From: a bacterium
Lineage (GTDB): Bacteria > Pseudomonadota > Gammaproteobacteria > GCA-002705445 > GCA-002716945
NCBI GenBank assembly: GCA_029979505.1
Contig: JAPOHH010000005.1
Location: 1 to 64,000 of the forward strand
DNA: 64,000 nucleotides
Direction: 5' to 3'
Part shown: one piece after another, positions 21,114 to 30,898 of the stretch
How positions within the stretch are numbered: position 1 is the first letter of the stretch
Layout: the number at the start of each line of letters is the position of its first letter
The notes under the pieces: model-generated
Told to the model about the DNA's origin: nothing
What the model saw: only the letters and a program-made list of their open reading frames with translations
The model's database searches: none
Made by a program: the position numbers and the translations under genes

Positions 21114-21881
21114 ATGGATAATCTTGAAGATCTAAAAAAAAGAATAGACGAATTAAAATACAAAATTTATAACCACAAACTTTTTTGTACAAGACTTAAT
21201 ATTCAACAAGTAAGGTACTTTATGGAATCTCATATATTTTCAGTATGGGGCTTTATGAGTATCTTAAAATCTATACAATTTAATTTATCAACGACGACGC
21301 TTCCGTGGACACCGACAGATAATACCAGAAACGGGCTTACTAATTTTATAAATGAAATAGTATTATCTGAAGAGAGTGATTATATAGAAGGTATTGGTTA
21401 CACGTCACATTTTGAGATATACCTTGATGCTATGAAAGAAATAAATGCTGACACTTCACAGATTCTATTACTTTTAAAAAACATTAAAGATGATGGGTAC
21501 ATATATGAACATGTAAATAGATTAAATATTCTAGATGAAGTTAAGGCTTTTATTAAATTTGATATGGAAACATCAATATCAGGTAATCTTCCAAAGCTTG
21601 TAGGTAGTTTTACATTAGGTAGAGAAAAAGTTATACCTAATATGTTCGAACATATCATATTAAGTGTTAATGATGTTGCTTCAACCAGTAAGTTTATTAC
21701 ATACTTAAATAGACATATTGAAGTTGATGGTGATAGACATGGACCTTTATCTTCTGAGCTTTTAGAAAAAATATGTAGTTCTGATCAAGATATGCTTCTA
21801 TCTTATCAATTTGGCATAAAATCTTTAAAATTAAGGCTTAAAATTTGGGATAAGATTTCTGAAGATTTATGTATTGCATAA
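21114..21881 (+). CDS. DUF3050 family protein
   Basis: NIQQVRYFMESHIFSVWGFMSILKSIQ...TLPWTP...; start set at ATG 21114 because the longer ORF start lies inside the tRNA. Confidence 0.72.
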   Translation: MDNLEDLKKRIDELKYKIYNHKLFCTRLNIQQVRYFMESHIFSVWGFMSILKSIQFNLSTTTLPWTPTDNTRNGLTNFINEIVLSEESDYIEGIGYTSHFEIYLDAMKEINADTSQILLLLKNIKDDGYIYEHVNRLNILDEVKAFIKFDMETSISGNLPKLVGSFTLGREKVIPNMFEHIILSVNDVASTSKFITYLNRHIEVDGDRHGPLSSELLEKICSSDQDMLLSYQFGIKSLKLRLKIWDKISEDLCIA

Positions 21882-21931
21882 GTATAATTATATGATAATA
21901 TACTTATATACAAACCTCCTCCGTATATGAT

Positions 21932-21955
21932 AAGCCGACAAGATGTCGGCTTTTT
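21932..21955. terminator. Rho-independent terminator between DUF3050 gene and convergent gpmA
   Basis: AAGCCGACA-AGA-TGTCGGCTTTTT hairpin plus T tract. Confidence 0.88.
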
Positions 21956-22509
21956 CATTCTACTAATAAATATGTACCTGTACGAATCTCATAGGAAGAT
22001 ACATCCTCTTTGCTGTTAATACCAAGAATAACGCTTATAGCTCTGATTGTATTACCGTGAGAAACAACTAAAATATTTCCTGCTACAGGTAGAGATTCAA
22101 TAAAACTAGTAACTCTAGCACTTACGTCTTTTAAACTTTCACCATTAGGTGGACTGGTGTCCCAACCTCTTCTTGCTGAGAAAAAAGAGTCTTCACCTAT
22201 TTGCTCCTTCACTTCAGACTTATTTAAACCAGACCAATCGCCATAACTGCGCTCTTTCAAACGATCGTCATATTCTATATTATTTTTGTCTCCTACTATA
22301 CACACTGCTGTTGTGGCTGCTCTCAAAAGTGGTGAACTATACACGTGATTGAACTTTATATTTGATAATTCATTTTGAAGATTTACAGCAGCAGCCATTC
22401 CCTTCTCGGTGAGATGCGGATCATGCCAACCAGTAAATAGCTGCTTTTCATTATATTCGGATTGTGCATGTCTCACGAACCATATTTTTCTAGGCTGTTT
22501 ACTATTCAT
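21955..22509 (-). CDS. gpmA: 2,3-bisphosphoglycerate-dependent phosphoglycerate mutase (compact form)
   Basis: FVRHAQSEYNEKQLFTGWHDPHLTEKG, ERSYGDWSGLNK, VVSHGNTIRA. Confidence 0.9.
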   Translation of the reverse strand: MNSKQPRKIWFVRHAQSEYNEKQLFTGWHDPHLTEKGMAAAVNLQNELSNIKFNHVYSSPLLRAATTAVCIVGDKNNIEYDDRLKERSYGDWSGLNKSEVKEQIGEDSFFSARRGWDTSPPNGESLKDVSARVTSFIESLPVAGNILVVSHGNTIRAISVILGINSKEDVSSYEIRTGTYLLVE

Positions 22510-22510
22510 A

Positions 22511-23299
22511 TTAATCTTTGTTAGCTATGTCATTATATACTTCTTCAGTTTCTTTAGAAGTTTTTCTTATTTTGAAGAATTTTGAGGCATACAAGCCTAA
22601 TTCATAGAGTAACCACATTGGTAATGCAAGGAGAATTTGGGAGATAACATCAGGTGGAGTCAACAGCATACCTAAAGTAAAAGCTCCAACAATAATGTAT
22701 GGTCTTTTTGATATTAGTTTATCTTTAGTTGTGATTCCAGATGTGATTAATAAAACAGTAACAATAGGAACTTCGAATGAAAATCCAAAAGCAAAAAATA
22801 ATGCAATCACAAAATCAAGATATCTCCCAATATCAGTCATTACTGCTACATCTGTAGGTGCAATTCCAACGAAAAAAACGAATATTAGTGGGAAAACTAC
22901 GAAGTAAGCAAATGCAGCACCTAAGTAAAATAAAACACTACTTGAGAGAATCAATGGAAAAATAAGCTTCTTTTCATGTGAGTATAAACCAGGAGCAATA
23001 AAAGACCAAAGATGATATAGAATATAAGGTATGACAATAAATATAGAAAGATAAATCACTAATTTGAAAGGTATTAAAAATGGTGATGCTACGTCAATAG
23101 CAATCATTTCACTGCCTTGTGGCAATGCATTAAGTAAAGGTATAGATAAAATATTGTATATTTGACCTGAAAATGGGATAAGTAAAATAAAAATAACAAG
23201 AACAAACAATAATACTTTTGAAAGTCTATTTCTAAGTTCTATTAGGTGTGGTACAAATGAGTTTTTATTTTGATTTATCTGATTCTGATTCTTCACCAC
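22511..23299 (-). CDS. tatC: Twin-arginine translocase subunit TatC
   Basis: PHLIELRNRLSKVLL, multi-TM, LWSFIAPGLYSHEKK, FGFSFEVP. Confidence 0.96.
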   Translation of the reverse strand: MVKNQNQINQNKNSFVPHLIELRNRLSKVLLFVLVIFILLIPFSGQIYNILSIPLLNALPQGSEMIAIDVASPFLIPFKLVIYLSIFIVIPYILYHLWSFIAPGLYSHEKKLIFPLILSSSVLFYLGAAFAYFVVFPLIFVFFVGIAPTDVAVMTDIGRYLDFVIALFFAFGFSFEVPIVTVLLITSGITTKDKLISKRPYIIVGAFTLGMLLTPPDVISQILLALPMWLLYELGLYASKFFKIRKTSKETEEVYNDIANKD

Positions 23300-23540
23300 T
23301 AGCCTCTTTAATTCTTTGTTGCAATTCTGATATTGATAGCTCTTGATCTTTCAATATTGATTTAATATCTGTACTGTCAACTTCATCATCAATTTGACTT
23401 TTGACATTATTAAAATATTTCTGAACCTTGCCAAATTGCTTACCAAGAAATGAGGCGACTTCAGGAAGCTTCTCTGGACCTAAGACAAATAAAGTTAGTA
23501 AGAATAGAAAAAATAATTCCCAGAAACCAATATCAAACAT
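23265..23540 (-). CDS. tatB: Twin-arginine translocase subunit TatB
   Basis: MFDIGFWELFFLFLLTLFVLGPEKLPEVA. Confidence 0.94.
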   Translation of the reverse strand: MFDIGFWELFFLFLLTLFVLGPEKLPEVASFLGKQFGKVQKYFNNVKSQIDDEVDSTDIKSILKDQELSISELQQRIKEASGEESESDKSK

Positions 23541-23542
23541 TT

Positions 23543-23734
23543 CTAAGAATTTTTATTTTGGTTGTCATCATCAATTGTTTTATTATTTGATGACTCCTCT
23601 CTAGAGGATTTCTTAAAACTTTTCATCGCTGCTCCTAGATCTGCTCCGACGTTTCTAAGTTTTTTGGTACCAAATAATACAACAACTATGATTAAAATAA
23701 GTAGTATTGACCATGGAGATATTCCGCTTAACAT
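23543..23734 (-). CDS. tatA: Twin-arginine translocase subunit TatA
   Basis: [37 protein letters not shown]. Confidence 0.95.
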   Translation of the reverse strand: MLSGISPWSILLILIIVVVLFGTKKLRNVGADLGAAMKSFKKSSREESSNNKTIDDDNQNKNS

Positions 23735-23743
23735 TCTATTTCC

Positions 23744-24058
23744 TCATCTTTTTCTATTATTCTTTTCTTCTATTCCTGAAGTTCCAAATCTTTTTTCTAA
23801 CTCTTCTAATATCGTATCATATTTAATGTCTTGTGAAGCTAATAATACTAAAACATGGAATAATAAATCTGCAGCTTCATGTACCATATTTTCTTTATTT
23901 TGCGATGAGGATTCTATTAACTCTTGAGATTCTTCAATTATCTTATCACAAATATGCTTATTCCCTTTTCTATATAACGTAGCCACATAGGATTTATCTG
24001 AATTTGAGATTTTTCTTTCTTCTAAAATTTTTTCTAATCTATAAATAATGTCGTTCAT
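23744..24058 (-). CDS. hisE: Phosphoribosyl-ATP diphosphatase
   Basis: DKSYVATLYRKGNKHICDKIIEESQEL...HEAADLLFHVLVLL. Confidence 0.92.
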   Translation of the reverse strand: MNDIIYRLEKILEERKISNSDKSYVATLYRKGNKHICDKIIEESQELIESSSQNKENMVHEAADLLFHVLVLLASQDIKYDTILEELEKRFGTSGIEEKNNRKR

Positions 24059-24076
24059 TTTAAAGTCTTGAGGGAT

Positions 24077-24832
24077 TTATCTTACTAAAATACCTTTTCC
24101 TTTCAAGTATTCTTTTGCTTGATTAATTGTAAACTCACCAAAGTGGAATATACTTGCAGCTAAGACAGCATCTGCATTGCCTATTTCAATTGCATCATAT
24201 AGGTGTTCTAGTTTTCCAGCACCTCCAGAAGCAACCACAGGTATATCTATAGTACTTGATATATTGTTAAGTATTTCCAAGTCAAATCCATCTTTAGTGC
24301 CATCTTTATCCATACTGGTTAATAAGATTTCACCGGCGCCTCTTTTCTGGCATTCGATACACCAATCATACGCTCTAAGGTTGCTATTTTTTCTGCCTCC
24401 ATGAGTAAAGACCATATATTCATTATTAATTTTTTTTACATCTACAGCAATAACTATGCATTGCCTTCCAATCTTTTCGGTCACATCATTAATAATGTTT
24501 GGGTTTGATACTGCAGCAGTGTTTATAGTAACCTTATCAGCACCAACAGAAAGCAGTTCCCTGACATCATCAAAGCTACTCACTCCACCACCAACAGTTA
24601 ATGGAATAAATACTTCGTTAGCAACTTTTTCAACAACATCTAGTATAGTATCTCTCCCTTCATGTGAGGCTGTAATATCTAAAAATGTAATTTCGTCAGC
24701 ACCTTCACTATCATATTTTTTCGCAATTTCAACTGGATCACCTGCATCAATGATATCTATAAAATTAGTTCCTTTTACTACACGCCCCTTGTCGACATCC
24801 AAACAGGGAATGATTCTTTTAGCGACACTCAT
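24077..24832 (-). CDS. hisF: Imidazole glycerol phosphate synthase cyclase subunit
   Basis: [21 protein letters not shown]; start set at [12 protein letters not shown] (24832) rather than ORF start 24880. Confidence 0.97.
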   Translation of the reverse strand: MSVAKRIIPCLDVDKGRVVKGTNFIDIIDAGDPVEIAKKYDSEGADEITFLDITASHEGRDTILDVVEKVANEVFIPLTVGGGVSSFDDVRELLSVGADKVTINTAAVSNPNIINDVTEKIGRQCIVIAVDVKKINNEYMVFTHGGRKNSNLRAYDWCIECQKRGAGEILLTSMDKDGTKDGFDLEILNNISSTIDIPVVASGGAGKLEHLYDAIEIGNADAVLAASIFHFGEFTINQAKEYLKGKGILVR

Positions 24833-25544
24833 TGATAACCTCAGTGAGCGATATGGATTGTTCGTAAAGAGCTTTTCCAATAATCATTCCATCAACTATT
24901 GATTTGTTCATACCGAGAATATTCTGTACATCTTCTTTTGTGGTTACGCCACCAGAAATAATAGCTTTTGTTGTTACTGATTTTAAAACAAATTCTATAG
25001 AGTTATTATTTATTCCTTGCATCATTCCATCCTTACTAACATCTGTAATAACGAACATTTTAATATTATGTGATTCAAGAAACTTTATAAATGATGCAAC
25101 ATCTTCGCTTTCAGTATTTTCCCAACCGTCTCCAGCTAATGCTCCATCCTTAATAGCAATATCTATTGCTATATATTTTCTCATATCATTATCAAGCTTA
25201 TGAATGAACTCTTTGTTTTTGAGTATTTTTGTTCCAAGGATAATTCTATTAATCCCATGAGATAAATATTTTTCAATACTGGCTATGTCCCTGATGCCTC
25301 CTCCGACTTGTATAAATATTTCAGGAAATAGTCTTCTAATTGCAATAATTTTTTCGAAATTTACAGTCTTACCAGTTTTAGCACCATCAAGATCAACAAT
25401 ATGTAAATACTTTGATCCAGCCTCTATCCAGTTTTTAGCAATATCTTCAAGGTTATCAGAATATACTGTCTTTTGAGAATAATCACCTTTGGTTAGTCTT
25501 ACACATTTGCCATCTATAATGTCAATTGCAGGATATATAATCAT
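24819..25544 (-). CDS. hisA: ProFAR isomerase
   Basis: [39 protein letters not shown]. Confidence 0.97.
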   Translation of the reverse strand: MIIYPAIDIIDGKCVRLTKGDYSQKTVYSDNLEDIAKNWIEAGSKYLHIVDLDGAKTGKTVNFEKIIAIRRLFPEIFIQVGGGIRDIASIEKYLSHGINRIILGTKILKNKEFIHKLDNDMRKYIAIDIAIKDGALAGDGWENTESEDVASFIKFLESHNIKMFVITDVSKDGMMQGINNNSIEFVLKSVTTKAIISGGVTTKEDVQNILGMNKSIVDGMIIGKALYEQSISLTEVINECR

Positions 25545-26173
25545 TCAATACTCTCCGAGTAACTTATAAAGTTAGATAATAATTGCAAGCCATTCGCTGA
25601 ACTTTTTTCTGGGTGAAACTGGCATGCGAAAATATTATCTTTAATGACAGATGATGTAAAGTTTATACCATAGTCTGTTGTAGACAGTTCTCTAGATGAA
25701 TCATTTGCTTTTGCATAGTAACTATGGACAAAATAGAAAAAAGAATTATTAGATATATTGTCCCAGATTGGATGATCCTGTTGTTGATTGACCATATTCC
25801 AACCCATATGTGGTACTTTATATTTACTATCAATGTCATTTCTAAAATCATTAACAGTGCCATCAATTATAGAAAAACAATTCACTCCTCCATCTTCAAA
25901 TGATTTGTTGAATAATATTTGAAAGCCCAAGCAAATCCCAAGAAAAGGTTTGTTAGCAATATGCTTTTCTAAATCAGGAAATTTTGATTTAAGTCTATCC
26001 ATACATGAATTTACAGCACCTTGTCCAGGTAATATAATTATGGAAGCACCCTCTAAATCTTTTGAAGAATTAGCAACAGACAAAGCATATTTTTTGTCTG
26101 TAACTTTTTGAAATGATTTAAATACACTATGGAGATTACTCATTCCATAATCTATTACAGAAATTTTTTTCAT
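25541..26173 (-). CDS. hisH: Imidazole glycerol phosphate synthase glutaminase subunit
   Basis: VIDYGMSNLHSV, LPGQGA, GICLGFQILF, CQFHPEKS. Confidence 0.96.
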   Translation of the reverse strand: MKKISVIDYGMSNLHSVFKSFQKVTDKKYALSVANSSKDLEGASIIILPGQGAVNSCMDRLKSKFPDLEKHIANKPFLGICLGFQILFNKSFEDGGVNCFSIIDGTVNDFRNDIDSKYKVPHMGWNMVNQQQDHPIWDNISNNSFFYFVHSYYAKANDSSRELSTTDYGINFTSSVIKDNIFACQFHPEKSSANGLQLLSNFISYSESIE

Positions 26174-26766
26174 TAAAGAAATTCTTTAGTAGATGGTATT
26201 TTATCTATATTTTTTTCATCGATTGAAATTGCCATCTTGATTGCTTTACCAAACGATTTAAAAATTGTCTCTGCTATATGATGGGCGTTTTTCCCTCTGA
26301 TATTATCTATGTGAATTGTAGCTTTTGCATGGTTACTAAACCCCTGAAAGAATTCACCAAGGAGTTCGATATCAAATTCACCTACCCTTGCTCTTGGATA
26401 TGTAACATTATATGTAAGTCCTGGTCTACCTGAAAAATCTATTACAACTCTAGACAATGCCTCATCTAGAGGAACATACGCATATCCAAACCTTTGGATA
26501 CCTTTTTTATCACCAAGCGCTTTATCAAATGCCGCTCCTAATGTAATACCAATATCTTCAACGGTATGATGTGCATCAATTTCAAGATCGCCATCAGCCT
26601 TTAAATCAAGATCGATAGATGAATATCTAGTAGTTTGATCAAGCATATGTTCTAAAAAGGGTAAGTTTGCATTCAGACTACTTATACCCTTGCCGTCCAA
26701 GTTCAATGATAGCGTTATATCTGTTTCCTTAGTTTTTCTTGTTTCTTTAATGCTTCTCATTGCCAT
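26173..26766 (-). CDS. hisB: Imidazoleglycerol-phosphate dehydratase
   Basis: [41 protein letters not shown]. Confidence 0.97.
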   Translation of the reverse strand: MAMRSIKETRKTKETDITLSLNLDGKGISSLNANLPFLEHMLDQTTRYSSIDLDLKADGDLEIDAHHTVEDIGITLGAAFDKALGDKKGIQRFGYAYVPLDEALSRVVIDFSGRPGLTYNVTYPRARVGEFDIELLGEFFQGFSNHAKATIHIDNIRGKNAHHIAETIFKSFGKAIKMAISIDEKNIDKIPSTKEFL

Positions 26767-26777
26767 ATATTAATATA

Positions 26778-27560
26778 TTATTGAGAAGTTAGCCATTTCT
26801 TTACAGCGGCTATCAATTCTGAGCTATTATCCTCATGATAATGATTTGATGACTTAATCTGAATTTGTCTAGACTTACTGTTCATCCTTTTGATTTGCCT
26901 CTTCCTTTCATTAGCATTACTGATTACATAATTAAAATCGTATTCTCCATATATGTCTAGCATAGGCACTGTAATTTTTGAGTACGGATATTGATAAATT
27001 AATTTTTGGTCTTTGTCTACAGCACCACTTCCTATCAGTACTATTGAACTGATTTTTTCAGATAATTTTTCATTATGAACAAAAGACATTAGCATATGAA
27101 CACCGCAGCTATGAGCAACTATTATTAGTTGTTCATTCTTGCTTAATATATGCTTAATAGCAGCTTTTATTCGTTCATCAGAATCATAAAAAATATTTGT
27201 GTAATCATAATACGTAGATAATTTCTTTAATACAGGCAGTTGTATACTGTAAGTATTATATTTATTACTAAACTCAGTTCTTATTGGGAATGCTAAGTTT
27301 TGCTCGTTTGGATGTAATCCACGCCCATGTAGATACAGTATTGCACTTTTTTTATTTCTATCGAATATTTCAACTATAGAGAATTTTCCATACTTATAAT
27401 CAACATAAAAATGATTACCATCAAATATTTCCTCTAGATTTTGCTGATAAATTATTGCTTCTCTTTCTAGATCTGGACTTTTTTTAGTACTGCTACAACC
27501 TATGATAATGACCATAGAAAATGCGAATGTTATTAAGTATCTACTTAATATCATTTTCAA
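26778..27560 (-). CDS. Alpha/beta-hydrolase-like lipoprotein (DUF3530-like)
   Basis: Lipobox-like IIGCSS near N-terminus; ILYLHGRGLHPNE, IVAHSCGVHML. Confidence 0.65.
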   Translation of the reverse strand: MKMILSRYLITFAFSMVIIIGCSSTKKSPDLEREAIIYQQNLEEIFDGNHFYVDYKYGKFSIVEIFDRNKKSAILYLHGRGLHPNEQNLAFPIRTEFSNKYNTYSIQLPVLKKLSTYYDYTNIFYDSDERIKAAIKHILSKNEQLIIVAHSCGVHMLMSFVHNEKLSEKISSIVLIGSGAVDKDQKLIYQYPYSKITVPMLDIYGEYDFNYVISNANERKRQIKRMNSKSRQIQIKSSNHYHEDNSSELIAAVKKWLTSQ

Positions 27561-28473
27561 AGATGTTGAGTATTTCTTTGCTTATTGTAGGTTCCAACAA
27601 TGAATGACCAGAATCTTTAGCAACTATAAGTTCTGCTTTATCATATACCTTATCTAAATCATAGGCCTGACGCATGGGGCAAACTATATCATATTGTCCA
27701 TGTACGATTTTACACGGAATGTCTCTAATTTTATCTATGTCTTCTATTATTTGATTCTCTTTAATAAAGCAGTTATTAATGAAAAAATGTGACTCAATTC
27801 TTGCCAAAGATACCGCACATCCATCAAAAGAATTTATTACTTCAGACGATGGAACTAGACATGATGATTTTCCTTCCCAAAGTGCCCATTCTTTGCATGC
27901 TGTATTTGAAGTAGATTCATCATCAGAAAAAATCATTTCATGATATGCAGATAAAATATCTTTTCTTTTAGTTTTATCCACAATAGAAATATAACTCTCC
28001 CAATACTTTGGATATAACTCAGACGCTCCATTTTGATAAAACCAATTTATATCTTTTTTGCGGCACAGAAATATACCTCTTAGTATTAAAGAAATAACTT
28101 TTTCGGGATATGCCTCAGCATATAATAATGCTAGTGTAGAGCCCCATGATCCGCCATAAATATGTGTCTTTCTGATATTAAAATGCTGTAATATTAGATT
28201 TATATCCTCAATAAGATTCTGAGTCGTATTTTCTGCAACTTCACCATACGGCGTTGATTTACCGCATCCCCTCTGGTCAAACATTATTAAGTGATATTTG
28301 TCGGGGTTAAAATACTGCTGAAAGATAGGCGATGTTCCTGCTCCAGGACCCCCATGTAAAAATAAAACAGGGATTCCGTTTTTGTTGCCATACTCATTAA
28401 CATAAATAGTATGGATATCACTCACCTTCAACATATACTCACTAATGGGATTTTCTATAGCGTAGAATTTCAT
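27541..28473 (-). CDS. pip: Proline iminopeptidase
   Basis: LFLHGGPGAGTSP, FDQRGCGKSTPYGE, GGSWGSTLALLYAEAYPE; start set at MKFYAIENP. Confidence 0.92.
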   Translation of the reverse strand: MKFYAIENPISEYMLKVSDIHTIYVNEYGNKNGIPVLFLHGGPGAGTSPIFQQYFNPDKYHLIMFDQRGCGKSTPYGEVAENTTQNLIEDINLILQHFNIRKTHIYGGSWGSTLALLYAEAYPEKVISLILRGIFLCRKKDINWFYQNGASELYPKYWESYISIVDKTKRKDILSAYHEMIFSDDESTSNTACKEWALWEGKSSCLVPSSEVINSFDGCAVSLARIESHFFINNCFIKENQIIEDIDKIRDIPCKIVHGQYDIVCPMRQAYDLDKVYDKAELIVAKDSGHSLLEPTISKEILNIFENDIK

Positions 28474-28474
28474 A

Positions 28475-29455
28475 TTACTTTTCCTTATAAATATCGCTTC
28501 CATCTGGTCTATGTTTATAGATTCTAAGAGTCCACATGTATTGCGTTATGTCTATTCCTATCTGTTTTTCAAGAATAGAATTTACTTTAGCACAATCAAT
28601 GTTTATATCAGTGGATGGAAAGTCTTTAATTTCAGAAAATACTTTAAAAAAATATCTATGAGAATTCATATTGTATGTACATATACAAGGTAGGACTTTA
28701 GACTTTGTGATTTTAGCAAGTTTACTGACTGATTTCAGAGAGGCTTTTTTAGTATCAAAAAATTTACTAAATACAGAATCCTCTGCACTTATGTCCTCAT
28801 CTGCTAATAAGTAAAGGACGCTCGGCTGATTCATATTCCTAATAATTGATTTCATACTTTGCATATTTCTTGGGTATATAATAGCCTTGTCAGATTCTTT
28901 ACAACATCTAGCTCTACCGACAAACCAATTGATTAATTTATTCTTGAATGGCTTATACATACTTAGAACATCATATCCAGATATTGCCCTGCCGCCAAAT
29001 TCCAATGAAAGCGAGTGAGGAGCTAGTAAAATTACACTTTGATTATTCTGTAATACTTCATCAACTAATTTCATACCTTCTTTGTCTATAATTTTTTGAA
29101 GTGAGGCATCGGATTTCCACCACAGTAGTGGCAGATTGAGATACATACAGCCAAGATTTTTAAAATATGACTCACATATATTATTTACTTCACTTTCTCT
29201 AATATTTTTAAATGTTTCTCTAAGATTTTTTTTTATAATCTCTTTTTTATTTTTTTCATACCTATTCATCAGCATACCAATTAGAGAACCCATGAAATCC
29301 CTGAGAGAAGCTGGTAAGTAGGCAATTGGATATGAAATTAGAAGAAAAATCCAAGTTAACCAATATTTGGGGGCAATGTATTCAAAAGAAAATCTTTCGC
29401 CTTTTATGTACTTATCACCAAAAGGATTTTTAATTGATATAAATGGTTTACTCAT
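28475..29455 (-). CDS. Lysophospholipid acyltransferase family (LpxL/HtrB-type lipid A acyltransferase)
   Basis: NLRETFKNI, ILLAPHSLSLEFGG (HX4E), YLLADED. Confidence 0.85.
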   Translation of the reverse strand: MSKPFISIKNPFGDKYIKGERFSFEYIAPKYWLTWIFLLISYPIAYLPASLRDFMGSLIGMLMNRYEKNKKEIIKKNLRETFKNIRESEVNNICESYFKNLGCMYLNLPLLWWKSDASLQKIIDKEGMKLVDEVLQNNQSVILLAPHSLSLEFGGRAISGYDVLSMYKPFKNKLINWFVGRARCCKESDKAIIYPRNMQSMKSIIRNMNQPSVLYLLADEDISAEDSVFSKFFDTKKASLKSVSKLAKITKSKVLPCICTYNMNSHRYFFKVFSEIKDFPSTDINIDCAKVNSILEKQIGIDITQYMWTLRIYKHRPDGSDIYKEK

Positions 29456-29458
29456 CTT

Positions 29459-30898
29459 TTAATATTTCCAAAAATATTTTGTTATTAATATCACAAAAGT
29501 ATATATCTCTAACCTGCCCACAATCATCATCAACGATAACACTGCTTTTGAAAAGTCATTTAGTGCAGAGTAGTTTCCATATGCATCACCTAATGCCGGA
29601 CCAAGATTGTTTATACATGCGGCAGTTGCAGATAATGATGTTAAGAGATCGTGACCAGACATCATAATGAGCAAAGCTGAAATCAAAAACAAGATAATAT
29701 ATAAGATTATAAATGATAATATTGTCTCAATTGTTATGTCTTCAACCTTTTTATTATTTACTTTGATGGATATTTGAGCCTTTGGGTGAATAACTTTCAA
29801 TAGTTGTTTTTTAATAGATTTAAGTGCTATTGTAATTCTAATGACTTTAATTCCACCTCCTGCAGAACCTGAACAAGCGCCAATAAAACTAGATAAAAAG
29901 ATTAGGGTGATAACAAAAGCAGGCCATGATCCATAGTCTGAGACAGTAAATCCAGAAGTTGTAACAAAAGATAGAATATGGAATATCAAGTCAATATTAT
30001 CAATCTTTGATAATTGTCCACCAAATGAGAAAACTGAAATAAATATAACTAATGAAATAATGATAGTTACAAATGATTTAGTTTCTGAATTTGTGAAATA
30101 ATTGTGAAAAGATTTAGTTTTGTAAAATAAAAAGTGAAGGACAAAGTTCAGGGCAGAGAGAAACATAAATAATATACATATTACTTTAATATAGCTATTT
30201 GAATAAAATCCTATACTTTCAGTATGAGTTGAAAATCCTCCTATGGATACTGTTGAGAAGCTGTGTCCAATTGCATCGAAAAGGTTCATGCCGGCTAAAT
30301 AATAAAAAGCTGCGCATGTGAGTGTTAAAATCATGTAGACACCCCATAAGCTTTTTGCTGTTTCAGTAATTCGTGGAGATAATTTATTATCTTTTATGGG
30401 TGATGAGGTTTCAGCTTTATACAAATACATACCGCCAACACCTAATATTGGTAGGATTGCTAAAACTAAAACAACAATACCTATACCTCCTAACCACTGT
30501 AATAATTGTCTGTATAAGAGTAATGGACGACTGAGAGATTCAATGCTGGTCATTATAGTAGCACCAGTAGTAGTCCAGCCGGATGTAGACTCAAAAATTG
30601 CATCTATGACAGATATATTAAGTTGTGAATCAAATAGAAATGGAATAGATCCGAATATACTTAGCACAAACCAAAAAATAGTAACAATCAAAAAGCCTTC
30701 TTTAATCTTAATTTGTGATTTTTCTCTTTTATTTGGAAGGTAAGTTAATAAGCCAGCGAAAAATATAATTAGGAATGATTTAACAAAGTTATCAATATTA
30801 TCACCATAATACACGGCTACAGATAGAGGTATTAATAAAAAGAAACTAAATATTAGAAGAATAATTCCTGTAATTTTAAGAATTTGATAATAGTTCAT
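29459..30898 (-). CDS. trkH: Trk potassium uptake protein TrkH
   Basis: Multi-TM; FESTSGWTTTGATIM, GGFSTH, TTSGFTV, GACSGSAGGGIKVIR. Confidence 0.95.
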   Translation of the reverse strand: MNYYQILKITGIILLIFSFFLLIPLSVAVYYGDNIDNFVKSFLIIFFAGLLTYLPNKREKSQIKIKEGFLIVTIFWFVLSIFGSIPFLFDSQLNISVIDAIFESTSGWTTTGATIMTSIESLSRPLLLYRQLLQWLGGIGIVVLVLAILPILGVGGMYLYKAETSSPIKDNKLSPRITETAKSLWGVYMILTLTCAAFYYLAGMNLFDAIGHSFSTVSIGGFSTHTESIGFYSNSYIKVICILFMFLSALNFVLHFLFYKTKSFHNYFTNSETKSFVTIIISLVIFISVFSFGGQLSKIDNIDLIFHILSFVTTSGFTVSDYGSWPAFVITLIFLSSFIGACSGSAGGGIKVIRITIALKSIKKQLLKVIHPKAQISIKVNNKKVEDITIETILSFIILYIILFLISALLIMMSGHDLLTSLSATAACINNLGPALGDAYGNYSALNDFSKAVLSLMMIVGRLEIYTFVILITKYFWKY

